Shown: positions 25,101 to 37,260, counted from the first letter of the stretch. The stretch: 64,000 nucleotides of DNA from Artocarpus heterophyllus (GCA_025403435.1 CM046348.1:37935534-37999533), one strand, 5' to 3'. Notes: generated from the letters alone by a model not told the origin. Numbers and translations are program-made.

Positions 25101-28100
25101 ACCTTGTTTGTGCAGCGTCTTTGGAACGTCTCATGAGAATTAGTAACTAGTTGTTCCTCTATGCTTCGTTAGGTAGCAACACAAATATGTAAATAATAAT
25201 TAAAAAAAAGAGCTAAGAATTCCAAGGGTTTTGACTAAATTTTTTAAAATCATAATTGAGCTGATTGGTTCTGTGGGCCGCGTTAATTTGTAGCATGTAC
25301 TTGGTTGTTAATTAGAACTAATTGGTTTTAATTAACTGCAGTGTAAAACTTTCAACAGTTATAGTAAAAAGCTAAAAATTGTTATAAATTAAGTTATCAT
25401 ATGCTATAGTTTTTAAAGTTAAATTTTAGTTCCAGCCAACTTATAAAATGGCTTGGTAGGGTCGAGCAAAAAAATTAAGTTTGGTATGGAAGCCTTGTTA
25501 TACTTATGCGCGTAAGTAATATAAGCCATGTCCTCGAGTTTTCTATGCTTTTGCTGTCTTTTCGTTGTGCGAGTAAATCCTGTACAATAATGGCTATACC
25601 TTACATAACATGATTACACACTAATAGCCTCTTTAGACAAGGGCGATAAATAAAAAGATATAAAACAGTCTTTTTAGGAGAGAGAATATAATTTAAGGGT
25701 GCCGGAACATATTTTTTTATAAAATTTACTATACAAAATTAAAAGAAAAAAGTTTAAGGGGTTGATTATCTCTTGTTCGTATATAGCTCTGGCCCTTTCT
25801 TTATCATTATTTCCTAAACGCTATTTTTAAAATTTTGACATTATTCAGCTATAAACTTATAGGATATTTGAAACTGTAGCTTTTTATTGTAGTATATAAG
25901 AGTTTTATAATTTCACAATTCAAATCATAGGTTTGAACAATTTTTCTAACACCTTATAATTCTTGAACGTCTAACCTTCTAAGAAAGCTTTAGTTTTTTT
26001 TTTTTTCTTTTTCATGAAGGGGAAAAAAAAAAAGAAAGAAAGAAAGCTTGTCTTTCAACAAAGCTCCTAAGTCAAAATAACAAAATATAACCTCAAAAAA
26101 CTCTTTTAAGAAAACGATAAAAACAATCAGTGTATTAATAAAATCATATCAACTTTATTCTAATAATTTTTATGCTTGTTAGAGATTTTGATTTTTTTTT
26201 TATTAAGCTCATTCAAAAATTTTATTCCAACCACCATCCGGAAAGTCAATATAGCTTTTATTTTTCTCCTCTTACCAGCAAAAACATAAACACAATCAAT
26301 ACCACACAAGATCTAAAACTATGATAGAGTTACTGTCACGCCCCGGAGTACGGGAGGTGACATGGCGTATTATTTAAATTAATTAAAAAGATGATTCAAT
26401 TAAAAATCAAGAGTTTTAAGGGTTAAGTCAAATATATAAAAATGTGGAAGTTTCAAAAACTACATTCTATAAAAGAATTCATAAACATTAAGCAGGTGAA
26501 GTCATTAAGTGAATAATAAAATAATAAAGAACCGCGAATAAGGGTCCCATTGGCCCACAACTTGTACACACAAATAGTACTAACAATATAATAATATAAC
26601 CACAGTCCAAGTGCAAATAGAGTTAAACATTACATGCCTTGATTAATTACTACAAATAACCTACTAGTCCTTTTACTGCTCCTGAGTTCTGTCCGTAGAG
26701 TCCTCTCTGAACCTAAGTGGGAATCCACCTAAAGGGGGAAATTTAAAAAAACAAAGAAAATGTGAGCGAAATGCTCAGTAGGACTATATTTTAATAAATC
26801 ATTTAATTTAAAGAAAAGTCTCACTATTCAGGGAATTATTTTAAAGAAACCTTGAATAAATAAATTTAATAAAACCGTTCTTACCCAAAACAGTTTATTC
26901 GGTCGACCAGAAATACATTATTTTCTTTTCCTAGGAAAACCACATGAATATCACCACCGTAGTGGCCCAGCTGGGTTTCGGGACCTGCCCCCAAGGTCGA
27001 TCGCTACACGACCCGATCTCTGATATGGCATCATGCCCTTATATTCATTTCTAACATTATTCAAAACCCATTTACCAGATGTTTTCATTATCATTCATTA
27101 TGAAGTTCATCTCAATTCATGGTTTACAAAAAATACAACCGATAAATTCCATTTTCAATCAACTGTTGAAAACATTTTTATAGAAACCCTTTTCAAGCCA
27201 AATCATTTTGAAACGGGGTCACCAAAGAATGGGTAGAAGTCCTACCTCGATACTCGTACCGGTGCCCCATACCATAATCCCAGTCTGCTATACGTTAGCT
27301 CCGCGGAACCACGAACGATCCTAGATTCACACTAAGTCGATCAATATCTAATTCGAGACATTCTATGTTACTAAATCATTTCATGATGTCCCAGTATGCC
27401 ATTTGTATCTTTAAAATCATTTTACAATGTTGGAATTTCAATCGGGGTTCAAAATAGTGAAAACGGGTGAAAAATCACAAAATTTTCCTATGCTCTGCCG
27501 GACGCCCTGCTTCGGTCGGCCGAACTGTGCAGTTCGGCCTGCCGAACTGGAAAAACCCAAAAATCCCAGCCACGGGTTTTCGATCTCCCAAAATCCAAAT
27601 CTTGATTTTAACTTGTTTTTCTTAAATCTCAGGCATGAAAAACAATTATGGATGATAGAAAAGCATAATAGAACACTTTTGAACTCATTTAAACAAGATT
27701 TAAACACAAAAATCCTAAAAATCCAAAAATGGGAGAAAATGAGGAAAAATGAAAAATCTTGAATCTAATCTATTTTTCTTCAATCCAAGCTTAGATTCTA
27801 GGTGTTCTAAGTTCCTTTAACTCAAATCAAGGGTTTTCTAAACTCAAACAAATTTAGATTTTAAAAATGCACGAAAATTAAAAATTTAGAAAAAGTTTAG
27901 AAATTTCAAAACTAACCTCGAATTCAAGCTTCAATCCACGTTCTTGGTTGCTAAATCACGTTCCTGAGCTTCCTTCTTGCTAACCTGAACCTTGGATTCA
28001 AATTTTGTTTCAAAAATTTGAGTGAAATTGAGAGAGAAGAGAGGAGAGCGAGAGAGAACGAGAGAGAGGCCACGGGAAGAGAGAGAGAAGAAGAGAGAGA

Positions 28101-30528
28101 GTGAACCAAAGAGTGGGAGAGGAGAGGGAATAAATAGAGAGAAATGGTTGACGGTTTTACTGTACGAAAACCATGTGCGGTCCATGTTTTTTTGTAAAAC
28201 GGAATATTTTTAACATTTCACAAACTGTTGTGTTTTAAAACTCAAAACAACATTTTAAAATAATAAGGAATCATTAGAATTCATTAAATTAACAAAACAA
28301 CATAAAATTCAAAATTTAACCAAATGATCAAATTAATGTTGAAACATTAATTATGGCACACTAATTCATCATTTTACACTACATTATCATTAAATTAATT
28401 TCGGGGCGTTACAGTTACATCATAAAATGATCCCTCAATTTTAGTTTCAGTTCCAATTATTTGGCCCATAACATATAAATTTACATAGTATTCTAGCTTG
28501 AAACTTTGCAAAATTTCATACTTAGCCTCTTCATTATATTTTCTTCCATGAATGGACAAATGCATGACACATGGCCACCGCGAAGAAAACAAAAAAAAAA
28601 AAGGAAGGAAATAATCTTTACCTTCAACTCCATCATAAGATGAATACTTTAAATCACCGACCTTAAATTTAAAAAAAAAAAAAAAAGGGTGAGGGGTCTA
28701 AATTTGCTCATTTTTGCTCCACAACAACTTGCGCCCATAGCCGATGTGGCGCTATTTTCTCCTTTTATCTTGAAAATGACCTAAAAAGGAAAAATTTAAA
28801 AGGCACCCCGCATTATGTTCATGTGATTTGCTTCCTTTCATGTTTAAATTAAACTTTATTTTTTCAATGTTCAGGATAATGTACTATATAAAAGTAGATA
28901 TTATTGGGAGCCAAATTGCAGTAAGGCTATAATACAGGGCTAAGCAAACTGGCAGCAGCCCCACATCCAAAAAAAATATATAATTTCTTTATATAAAAGA
29001 TTGAGATTTCATTCGACCTTAGGCTAGATAATCTCAAATGTCTCGTTTCTCATAAGATCAGCTTTGGGCTTCTATTACTTAATAGATTTTCTAACAATGA
29101 GGCTTACCAAATCAGTTGCTCATATATTAGTTTTTTTTTTTTTTTTTTACGTTATTGATCAATCTACTTTTAAAATTATAAATGCGTTTTTTGAATTTGT
29201 AAATCTTGATTCAGTTTCATATTTTGCGCACCTTGTCAATGAAAAAAGGAAGAGACAAAACACAAAGATAAATATCTTTTTCCATAAAATAAGCATAGAA
29301 GATTTCTAAAGACCAATTAATTTTTATATAATTATGTGATACTGATGAAATAAATATTTTGATAAAATTAAGCGATAAAGTTCTTTCAAAGTTGTATTGA
29401 ATATTTTGTAGTCTTGATTTGATTTTTCCGAAATTACTTATGTCAAAACTTCTTCAAAAAGGCTTTCTATTTAGGTGTGCGGAGCCTTGCCCACTACATA
29501 ACCAGCAGAAACTAGCTGGATTGACTGGAAAAAAATTAATTTTTTACTTCTGAATTTGAAAAAAATAAAAAAAAGTTAAACGTTACAACATTAATGTTGC
29601 CAATTACATATTTGTAAATTCTAAATAGCAAAATGAAACTGTATACTTCCAATGACGTGAATTAGAGGGATACAAAAGGATGAAGATTAAGATAAACAAA
29701 ATATCTAGTGAAAAACATTCATCAATATAAATATAAATGATCCTTAAATTTCGCTAGGACGTCATAAAAAAGTAATGACAACATTAAGAGTTAGTGCATA
29801 AAGAAATATCATCTTTATTTTTATGAGGTTATAACTTATTATTTATAAAATTGTGACCCGACTTTAATATATATTTTTTAGACTAGATCTCACTATTTTA
29901 TTAGTAACAGGGTTAAAACTTTATGACGTTAAATAGGATGCTCTTGCTTAACATGGTGCCAGCCCGACTTCATTGAATCTGTCTAGGAATGACCATTACT
30001 TATAGAGTCTTTGAAAGAGTAGTTTAAACCATTAGTTTATGTTTTAGAATTGTAGTACGTAAGAGCGTTATATTGTAACTTTTTACTGTAATATATAAAA
30101 ACTTTACACTATTTATAATTTAAACTATTGATTTAAATTACTCTTTTAAGCACCTATTAGTTTTCCTTCTTGCCTAAAATGCCCGCAAAAAATGAGAAAA
30201 AAATTGGGGAAAAAAACAAAGCAAAAATGTTAAGTCTCACATCAAAATGTAATTGTGATGTTTGAATCTGTACGTCCACCGCGTCTGTGTATCATGTAAT
30301 TCCTCAATGTCATCGTATCACGAACAGAACATCTGGATTCACAGGAAATCTTTTCTTGTGCGCGTAAGCTTTTCTCGTGATGTGCAGCAACATTCACTAA
30401 AAAGCGTTGAACCATTTTTTCGATTCCTACTCTATTAATTGGGGACGTCATTATACAGTGTGGGCCAGTCTAGGATTCTATTTCCAGCTGTTGAAATTTA
30501 GTTAAAATCAAATTTAATATTAATAAGT
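22161..30528. repeat. 6.3-kb tandem unit, copy 3 of 3, split by a solo LTR
   Basis: Starts at GTTAGGTTTGAAATTTAG and ends at TTAATATTAATAAGT (30528), the bases that close copies 1 and 2. Collinear landmarks are at 22822, 24189, 28911 and 30354. Removing the nested solo LTR (26334-28413) and its extra target copy leaves about 6.28 kb, matching copies 1 and 2. A ~45-bp stretch present at the corresponding place in copies 1 and 2 is missing at the LTR insertion point, so a small deletion happened there. No gene is recognised. Confidence 0.85.
26334..28413 (-). mobile_element. Solo LTR, Gypsy-like, 2.08 kb (copy 2)
   Basis: Begins TGTCACGCCCCGGAG and ends TTTCGGGGCGTTACA, flanked by a perfect 5-bp duplication GTTAC (26329-26333 and 28414-28418). 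It is the same family as the LTR at 2539-4640: both share GTTTCGGGA and GATATGGCATCATGCCCT-type blocks, a GAGCGAAATGCTCAGTA-like block, and a purine-rich GAGAGA tract (28025-28140) next to a TATA-like sequence (28129-28137, minus strand). No coding region or partner LTR exists, so recombination has removed the internal part. The 60-90-codon open frames across the GA tract are low-complexity artefacts. Confidence 0.87.
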
Positions 30529-31483
30529 ACTTGCTGTAAAACTCTAGTTTAAATTTGTTGTTTCTTTTTCTTATCTTATTGTCGGTCTTTTGTAATATTA
30601 AAATGTCATGCAATCAACATTTAATATGATCACATAATAACTACAAAATATTAAAAATACTTGAGCAATTAAATGAGCATCAAAATGTAGATTTTAATTG
30701 TATGACTTACTTTAATTTAAATTTTGATGGTTTAACTGGTTCTTATTCTCGGGCTCTTTTATTTTTAAAACTCGTGTAATTATGTTAGGATCGCATTCTA
30801 GTTACTATTAATATCAGTTTTTTCCTTTCGAAGTTCATTAAAAATGAGAAATTAAAACTTCAAAAAAAGTGTCAAAATATAGTTTATAAACCAACCAATG
30901 GGATAGAAAATCGAACATCAAATTTAACTCTAATGTTGGACACGACCATTTAAATAGTTGTGGGTCCCACATGCATGAAAACTCACAAGTAGAACTATTA
31001 CAATGTTGCCCTACTTCATCATAACTCTTAAATAGCACAGATGAAATATTAAAATATCAGACATCGTGGTGTTGAAACACTAGGGGCGCCCATGATCTCT
31101 TCATTCGATGGGCTTCGGTTTGTAAATTGCATAGAAATTTCATAGCAATAAGGAATAAAGTGTCTTCTACATTCTAATTAATATCTTGAAATTAAGTACT
31201 TGGTGCAATTTCTTTGCTGACTTCGAGTAATTTGTAAGGAATCTTAGAAATAAGGCAAAGACTTCCAAATACAAAACTACGGATGCAAGAGTACAAGATT
31301 TACCAAAACAATGTCATAACTGTGCTTAAACTCTTGCAACAATGTTGTAAAGGATCATAAAATAACTATTTAGGCGTCTGGGGAATAAGTTTGAACAAAA
31401 AAGTTGGATTCAAGCTAGTTTTACTACTGTTTTTGCTCACAAAATTTAAATTATTATAATTCAAATTCAAATTTTTTGATTCA

Positions 31484-31662
31484 TAGGGTGTTTGGAAGGT
31501 TGATGAGAACCGTTAGTTAGAACCACTTTTATTGTAGTATATAAAAGTTTTACACTGTAGCAACTTTTTTTTATTATTAATGTAATATATAAAAATTTTA
31601 CACTGTTTATAACTAAAACAAAGATAAAAACTACAATTTCTACCACTCTTCTAAACATCCCT
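31484..31662. mobile_element. MITE, Tourist-like (3-bp TSD)
   Basis: A 179-bp element begins TAGGGTGTTTGGAAGG; its right end in reverse complement begins AGGGATGTTTAGAAGAG. It is flanked by TCA (31481-31483 and 31663-31665). The interior has two mirrored blocks of the GTATATAAAAGTTTTACACT type. No coding capacity. It lies about 660 bp upstream of the intact Ca2+-ATPase start codon. Confidence 0.7.
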
Positions 31663-32251
31663 TCAGACTCTTTTCTTAAACGAAAGTTTCCACCGCTCTT
31701 CTAATCACCCGGTCAGACTCTTTTCTTAAACGGACCGTTAATATTATCATTGCACTACAAGGTGACAGATTCTACCGTGTGTACAGGTCAAGGGGAGAAG
31801 AAACTATGGTTCGAACACGGCTATAAATATAATAGCATAACTTTGTGCTGTCTATATATAACAACTCCTAACACTTGATTCTTCAAAATCCATTCTAGTC
31901 CTCATACCCTTGAGACGTAATTCCCAACACTTTGGCCATTAAGCGCCAAATCTTCTTCTACTTCCTCATAATTCATAACTTTCTGTCTCCAACTTCTTTC
32001 CTCGTCCCTCCAATCTTTTTACTCATTTCCGTTTGTTAACTTGATCTTGTCCCCACCCACCAACATCCCTAAAAAAAAAAAAAAAACCTTCCTATATCCT
32101 ATTTAGTGTTGCTTTGTGAAATACAACTTTATAAAAATTAGGTCCTTCTTTAGTGGAAAAACTCAACGGTAGTGCACGTTGTCAGATTATTAAGTCTAAT
32201 TACAATTATCTTTTTTTTTTTTTTTTTACATATCTGACGGCCAAAAAAAGG

Positions 32252-32259
32252 GTATATAT
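32252..32259 (+). promoter_or_regulatory. TATA box of the intact Ca2+-ATPase gene
   Basis: GTATATAT lies 65-72 bp upstream of the ATG at 32324, a plausible position for a TATA box with a short leader. Assigned by position and sequence only. Confidence 0.5.
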
Positions 32260-32323
32260 TGATTTTATTTTTTTTGCGCTACACTACTAATACTATTTCT
32301 CCTTTTGCATAAGCTAAAACACC

Positions 32324-35300
32324 ATGTCAAGCGATGAGATTTCACTTGTTGTGCCCAATACTTCTATCAAAAGGTGGCACATAGCTTTTGCTGTCATATA
32401 CTCTTCTAGAGCCTTTCTATCTCTCAATAAAAAAGAGTCAATTCTGGCCAACAAAAAATGTGAAGTGCTCTTACACTCTCCTTCCGAAACCGTTGTCTTT
32501 GTCCAGCCAAACAATGAGTCTATCAACGTTGAGAAAACAAGCCTCAGTCAACTTCTCAAGGAGAAAAATCTGGACCAGCTTTGGGCTCTCGGAGGCATTC
32601 GTGGCATAGCATGGGCACTAGAAACCGACACCAAGCTTGGTATCCATGGAGAGGACGATGATATTGCTCGGCGAAAGGAAGCATTCGGTTCAAACAAGTA
32701 CAACAGGCCTCCTGCAAAGAGCTTCTTCCATTTCATGTGGGAAGCCTTTAAGGACGTCACCATTGTCATACTCTTAGGCTGCGCCGTGCTTTCTCTTTCG
32801 TTCGGCATCAAAGAAGACGGATTAAAAGAAGGATGGTACGACGGCGGAAGCATCTTGTTTGCCGTCTTTCTTGTTGTCGCCGTGTCGTCCTTGAGCAACT
32901 ACAGGCAGAGCAGGCAGTTTCACAAGCTGTCCAAAGTGAGCAACGATATTCAAGTTCAAGTCGTGAGAACCGGCCGAAGGCAACATATTTCGATGTTCGA
33001 AGTCGTTGTTGGAGACGTCGTTTGCTTGAAGATCGGTGACCAAGTCCCTGCAGACGGATTGTTCTTAGACGGGTACTCATTGCAAGTCGACGAGTCGAGC
33101 ATGACAGGGGAAAGCGAGCACGTGGAGATCAATAGCAAGCAAAACCCCTTCTTGTTTGCCGGGACGAAAGTGATTGATGGTTATGCTACAATGCTTGTAA
33201 CTTCAGTTGGATTGAGTACAACTTGGGGACAAATGATGGGCCGAATTAGTCTTGATTCAAGCGAGCAGACGCCTTTGCAGGCTCGGCTAAACAAGCTCAC
33301 TTCATCAATAGGCAAGGTTGGTTTGACAGTTGCGCTTCTTGTTCTTTTCGTGTTGTTAGTCCGGTACTTCACCGGAAACACGAAAGACGAGAATGGAAAT
33401 AGAGAATTCAACGGAAAAAGGACTAATTCTGAAGATGTGATAAACTCTGTGGTGGAAATTGTGGCTGCTGCAGTTACCATTGTGGTGGTTGCCATTCCAG
33501 AAGGTTTGCCATTGGCAGTGACTCTCACTCTTGCTTATTCAATGAAGCGGATGATGGCCGATAAGGCTATGGTGAGGAAGCTCTCTGCTTGCGAGACCAT
33601 GGGCTCTGCCACCACGATTTGTACCGACAAAACCGGCACTCTCACACTAAACCAAATGAAGGTGACAGAGTTTTGGCTTGGCCAAGAATCTGTTGGACAA
33701 GAAGATTGTCACTCATTGCTTGATTCTTGTGTTATTGATTTCTTACGCGAAGGAGTTGCTCTGAATACAACCGGTAGTGTTTGCAGGCCTAGTTTAGGGT
33801 CAAAGTTTGAGTTTTCGGGAAGTCCAACGGAGAAAGCCATTCTTTCGTGGGCTGTTGAGGAGCTGAATGCCGACGTGGAGCAGTTAACACGGAGCTGCAG
33901 CATCTTAAATGTCGAAACCTTCAATTCGGAGAAAAAGCGAAGTGGGATTTTGGCGAGAAGGAATACGGACGGCACAACACATGTTCATTGGAAAGGGGCT
34001 GCAGAGATGGTACTGGAAATGTGCTCTAGTTATTATGATTCTTGTGGAACGATCAAACATTTGAGTGTAAAGGAAAAGAAGAAATTCGAGCGGATTATTG
34101 AAGGTATGGCGGCGGGTAGTCTGAGATGCATTGCTCTTGCACACAAACAAGTTCATATTGAAGAAGAGAACAATGATGATGAAGAAAGAAAAAAGATAGC
34201 AGAGGAAAAGCTGACCGTATTAGGACTTTTGGGTCTTAAGGATCCTTGTAGACCGGAGGCGAGGAAAGCGGTGGAAGATTGTCGACGCGCCGGGGTTAGC
34301 ATCAAAATGATCACAGGAGACAATATTTTCACTGCAAAGGCCATAGCTACAGAATGCGGCATTCTTAGGCGCGATCAAGACATGTCGAGCGGAGTTGTAA
34401 TAGAAGGATCGGAGTTTCGAAATTACACGCCAAAGGAGAGAATGGAAAAAGTTGACGAGATTTGTGTCATGGCTAGATCATCTCCTTTTGATAAACTTCT
34501 CATGGTACAATGTTTGAGGCAAAAAGGCCATGTAGTTGCGGTCACAGGCGACGGAACGAATGATGCACCTGCGCTTAAGGAAGCCGACATAGGACTTTCG
34601 ATGGGGATTCAGGGAACAGAAGTTGCGAAAGAGAGCTCGGACATTGTCATTTTAGATGACAACTTTGCCTCCGTGGCCACGGTTTTGAAGTGGGGAAGGT
34701 GCGTTTACAACAACATACAAAAGTTCATCCAATTCCAATTAACCGTTAACGTCGCGGCACTTGTCGTCAACTTCGTGGCTGCAATCTCAACCGGCAAAGT
34801 CCCGTTAACGGCTGTTCAGCTGTTGTGGGTGAACTTGATCATGGACACACTAGGTGCTCTGGCTCTAGCCACGGAGCAGCCAACAAAGGAACTCTCCGAG
34901 AGGCCGCCCGTGGGTCGATCCGAGCCGTTGATCACCAACATCATATGGAGGAACCTCCTTGCCCAAGCATTGTATCAGGTAACAATTCTCTTGAGCATAC
35001 AATTCAAGGGCAAATCTATATTTGGAGTGAGTGAGAAGGTAAAGAACACTTTAGTGTTCAATATGTTTGTGCTTTGCCAAGTTTTCAATGAGTTCAATTC
35101 AAGGAGCCTTGAGAAGAAGAATGTGTTTAAAGGAATAGAGAGGAACAAGCTGTTCTTGGGGATTGTTGGAGTGACAATAGTTTTTCAAGTGATTATGGTT
35201 GAGTTTTTAAAGAGGTTTGCAGGTACTGAAAAATTGAGTTTGGGCCAATGGGGTTTGTGTGTTGGAATAGCAGCTCTTTCTTGGCCAATTGGATGGGTTG

Positions 35301-35350
35301 TCAAGTGCATACCAGTTCCACATAAACCACTTTTAAGCTATTTAGGATAG
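32324..35350 (+). CDS. ACA12/13: Autoinhibited Ca2+-ATPase, plasma-membrane type (ACA12/13-like)
   Basis: A 1008-residue, intronless P-type IIB pump that exports Ca2+ from the cytosol using ATP. Residues 15-34 (IKRWHIAFAVIYSSRAFLSL) have the Trp-anchored basic amphipathic look of the N-terminal calmodulin-binding autoinhibitory segment. Then come the first membrane pair (about 140-195), actuator TGES at 261-264, the helix-4 PEGLP motif at 392-396, the phosphorylated Asp435 in DKTGTLT, the KGAAE nucleotide-binding motif from Lys557, and the hinge TGDGTNDAP from Thr741, followed by the C-terminal helices. All catalytic residues are present and length is normal for the family. Lack of introns is typical of the ACA12/ACA13 branch; those two are recent duplicates in Arabidopsis, so a one-to-one name is not possible. 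A TATA box lies ~70 bp upstream. Confidence 0.95.
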   Translation: MSSDEISLVVPNTSIKRWHIAFAVIYSSRAFLSLNKKESILANKKCEVLLHSPSETVVFVQPNNESINVEKTSLSQLLKEKNLDQLWALGGIRGIAWALETDTKLGIHGEDDDIARRKEAFGSNKYNRPPAKSFFHFMWEAFKDVTIVILLGCAVLSLSFGIKEDGLKEGWYDGGSILFAVFLVVAVSSLSNYRQSRQFHKLSKVSNDIQVQVVRTGRRQHISMFEVVVGDVVCLKIGDQVPADGLFLDGYSLQVDESSMTGESEHVEINSKQNPFLFAGTKVIDGYATMLVTSVGLSTTWGQMMGRISLDSSEQTPLQARLNKLTSSIGKVGLTVALLVLFVLLVRYFTGNTKDENGNREFNGKRTNSEDVINSVVEIVAAAVTIVVVAIPEGLPLAVTLTLAYSMKRMMADKAMVRKLSACETMGSATTICTDKTGTLTLNQMKVTEFWLGQESVGQEDCHSLLDSCVIDFLREGVALNTTGSVCRPSLGSKFEFSGSPTEKAILSWAVEELNADVEQLTRSCSILNVETFNSEKKRSGILARRNTDGTTHVHWKGAAEMVLEMCSSYYDSCGTIKHLSVKEKKKFERIIEGMAAGSLRCIALAHKQVHIEEENNDDEERKKIAEEKLTVLGLLGLKDPCRPEARKAVEDCRRAGVSIKMITGDNIFTAKAIATECGILRRDQDMSSGVVIEGSEFRNYTPKERMEKVDEICVMARSSPFDKLLMVQCLRQKGHVVAVTGDGTNDAPALKEADIGLSMGIQGTEVAKESSDIVILDDNFASVATVLKWGRCVYNNIQKFIQFQLTVNVAALVVNFVAAISTGKVPLTAVQLLWVNLIMDTLGALALATEQPTKELSERPPVGRSEPLITNIIWRNLLAQALYQVTILLSIQFKGKSIFGVSEKVKNTLVFNMFVLCQVFNEFNSRSLEKKNVFKGIERNKLFLGIVGVTIVFQVIMVEFLKRFAGTEKLSLGQWGLCVGIAALSWPIGWVVKCIPVPHKPLLSYLG

Positions 35351-36117
35351 ACAATTTTTCCTCTATGGTGTATTATTATATGTACGTGTGTATTTGTGTG
35401 TGTGCCAGTGTTTGCTTACTGTCTAGCCTTTTTCTTTTCTTTTTTTTCAGTCCCCTTTGTCTCTTTTTAATTCATACCGACTGTTATTATCAAAACTTAT
35501 GTATTCTCCTCTTCACAGAGGACATTGTCTTTTTCTTTCTTTCTTTTTTTAAAGAAATTTGAAACTTCCACACACAAAAAGACTCGACCTATGGTTTATT
35601 ATAACCAGTGGAATATTTTATGTGGAAAACAAGAAGCTTTCTTAATTTATTTAGGAAGTTTTTTAGGGTGGATGAAACCCACTCACAGAATTACAATTTA
35701 AATCATACTAAATATTATAATATATATGAACTTTACACTATAACAATTAAAACTAAGAAGTTATAACGACCTCGATAAATAAAACCATAATTGGGGTTAA
35801 TGGTCGAATAGAGTGCGTATGACGTGGCACACTAACCCCAATTGAAATTCCCCTGTTTTAGATCCCTTTATTTAGATTTACTAATAATAGTTATATGGTT
35901 CCTTGGTACGTCTGACATTGCGAAACTAGAAAGAAGTTTCTCATGAAGGAAGCTTCTTTTCTGATAAAAAGGATCTGGACAAACGGTGGACAATGAGCAA
36001 ACACACAAAGTAGAGCATGTGAAAAATCAAAAATAAATCAGAACCATTTTTTTAGCCAATATAGAAAGACAATAAAAATGGGATATTATACGTTACATTT
36101 CAGTCTTCCTAAGAACA
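35351..36117. other. 3' flank of the Ca2+-ATPase; AT-rich, no gene
   Basis: The presumed 3' UTR and downstream region. It contains CT-rich runs (35425-35560) and part of a MITE-like sequence (about 35665-35770) with the family's ATATATGAACTTTACACTAT motif. No open frame worth reporting. Confidence 0.45.
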
Positions 36118-36752
36118 AGAATGATATAGAATGGATGACTTATGTATAAATTATAAATGTTTGTAATTTTTAGTAAAGTGTTATATGATGATACAAACAT
36201 AAATACTAATGATTTATAGGATGTTTAGCAGGATGGTTAGAACAGTTGGTTAGAATTTTTTTTATTGCAGAATGTGAGAGTTTTATACCAGCAATTTTTT
36301 TATTATTACTGTAGCATGCAAGAGCTTTATACTATTCATAACCAAAAAAATAATCCAAACTATAATGCGGATCAACTTGCTAAACAGGCTATTCGTTTGC
36401 TACATTTATCTCCCAAAAATCTGAAAAGATACATCCACAAGACATAAAAACAATGGAATAAACATTCGTTTCAAATGAAGAGTGGAATTTTTAATCGACT
36501 TATTAAAATTATTCCTCTTCTTATATCAAGAGTGATCCTTATTATTTTTTTCTCTTATAATTGGGCTACTAAAATAATTTTTTTCTTGGACTATCTCTTT
36601 CTAACTAATTATCCCACGCAACCATTTCAACAATTATTTTCTCCTAAATAAATACTTTTTTCATTGTTTTTAAGTATGTTTTTATTTAAATACTTTTTCG
36701 CGTGTACATATTATTACTTTTTTTTTCTGATTAAAATAACTTTAAGAGTAAA
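36118..36752. repeat. Dispersed duplicated segment, copy A
   Basis: Matches 46944-47532 in the same orientation. Shared blocks include ATAGAATGGATGACT, AATTTTTAGTAAAGTGTTA or GATTTTTAGTAAAGTGTTA, GTTTGCTACATT, a block around ACAAGACATA, AACCATTTCAACAATTATTTT or AACCGTTTCAACAATTATTT, and AATACTTTTTC. Copy A carries a MITE (36217-36391) absent from copy B, while copy B carries a SINE absent from copy A. Confidence 0.75.
36217..36391. mobile_element. MITE, Tourist-like, with a preserved empty site
   Basis: A 175-bp element begins TAGGATGTTTAGCAGG; its right end in reverse complement begins TAGCCTGTTTAGCAAG. Flanks are TTA (36214-36216) and TTC (36392-36394). The paralogous segment at 47020-47040 reads straight through (GATTTAGTTTGCTAC), giving an empty site with a single TTA. 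The element and its 3-bp duplication are therefore defined to the base, with one substitution in the right copy. Confidence 0.82.
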
Positions 36753-37260
36753 GCTAAGGCCCCTCCCAACAACCACCTGGCAGACATATGGCTGCTGATT
36801 TGATTGTTTGTGGGTCCCGTTATCATTTTAATTTTTAAAAATTAATTAAACAGGTCTAACATATTTTTTACACAACTATGGGCCCACCACCAAGTATTTT
36901 CTCTCACTTCTCTTCTTCTTCCATCTCCTTGGTTGGGTCCACCAAGCATTTTCGACGATATCAGAATAAATAAATTTCCAACTTTAATCTTTCTTCATTT
37001 CTTTTTTTATCCCTCTTGTCTATTATCTTCTCTGAAAATTCTGCTTGAATTGGGTAAATCAGATTTGAAAATTATCTCGAATCTATCCTGTTTGGTATCA
37101 TTTTGAGTGTTTTTAAAAATGTTTCTTACGATTTTTGAAAAAAATTTTAAAAACATTCTTGTACAATTTTTAAAATATTTTTATTTTCTAAAATATTACT
37201 ATTTGTATCTATTTTGAAACTGCGGATTGTATTTTTGAAAGTTTTCTCAAACGATTTGGT
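36753..37260. other. Presumed promoter region of the mL41 gene
   Basis: Noncoding DNA ahead of the mL41 leader. From about 36770 it is less AT-rich than what precedes it. A poly-T-rich run and AT-rich stretch fill 37080-37200. No convincing TATA box was identified. Confidence 0.35.

Larger units (their letters stand above)
30529..32323. other. Intergenic region and promoter side of the intact Ca2+-ATPase
   Basis: Unique AT-rich DNA after the triplication, with one MITE (31484-31662). The last ~500 bp are the presumed promoter of the pump gene at 32324: a GGTCAA (31786-31791, a W-box core on the minus strand) and a TATA-like site are present. W-box content would fit the stress-linked regulation reported for ACA12/13, but a single hexamer is weak evidence. 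Confidence 0.45.

Noticed and set aside
28022..28213. Arg/Glu-rich open frame
   Set aside because: It is the GAGAGA tract of a solo LTR, and the other LTR copy has the same tract without an equivalent frame.
32548..34362. Several 70-116-codon minus-strand frames across the intact pump
   Set aside because: They are antisense shadows of a well-supported gene; none resembles a known protein.
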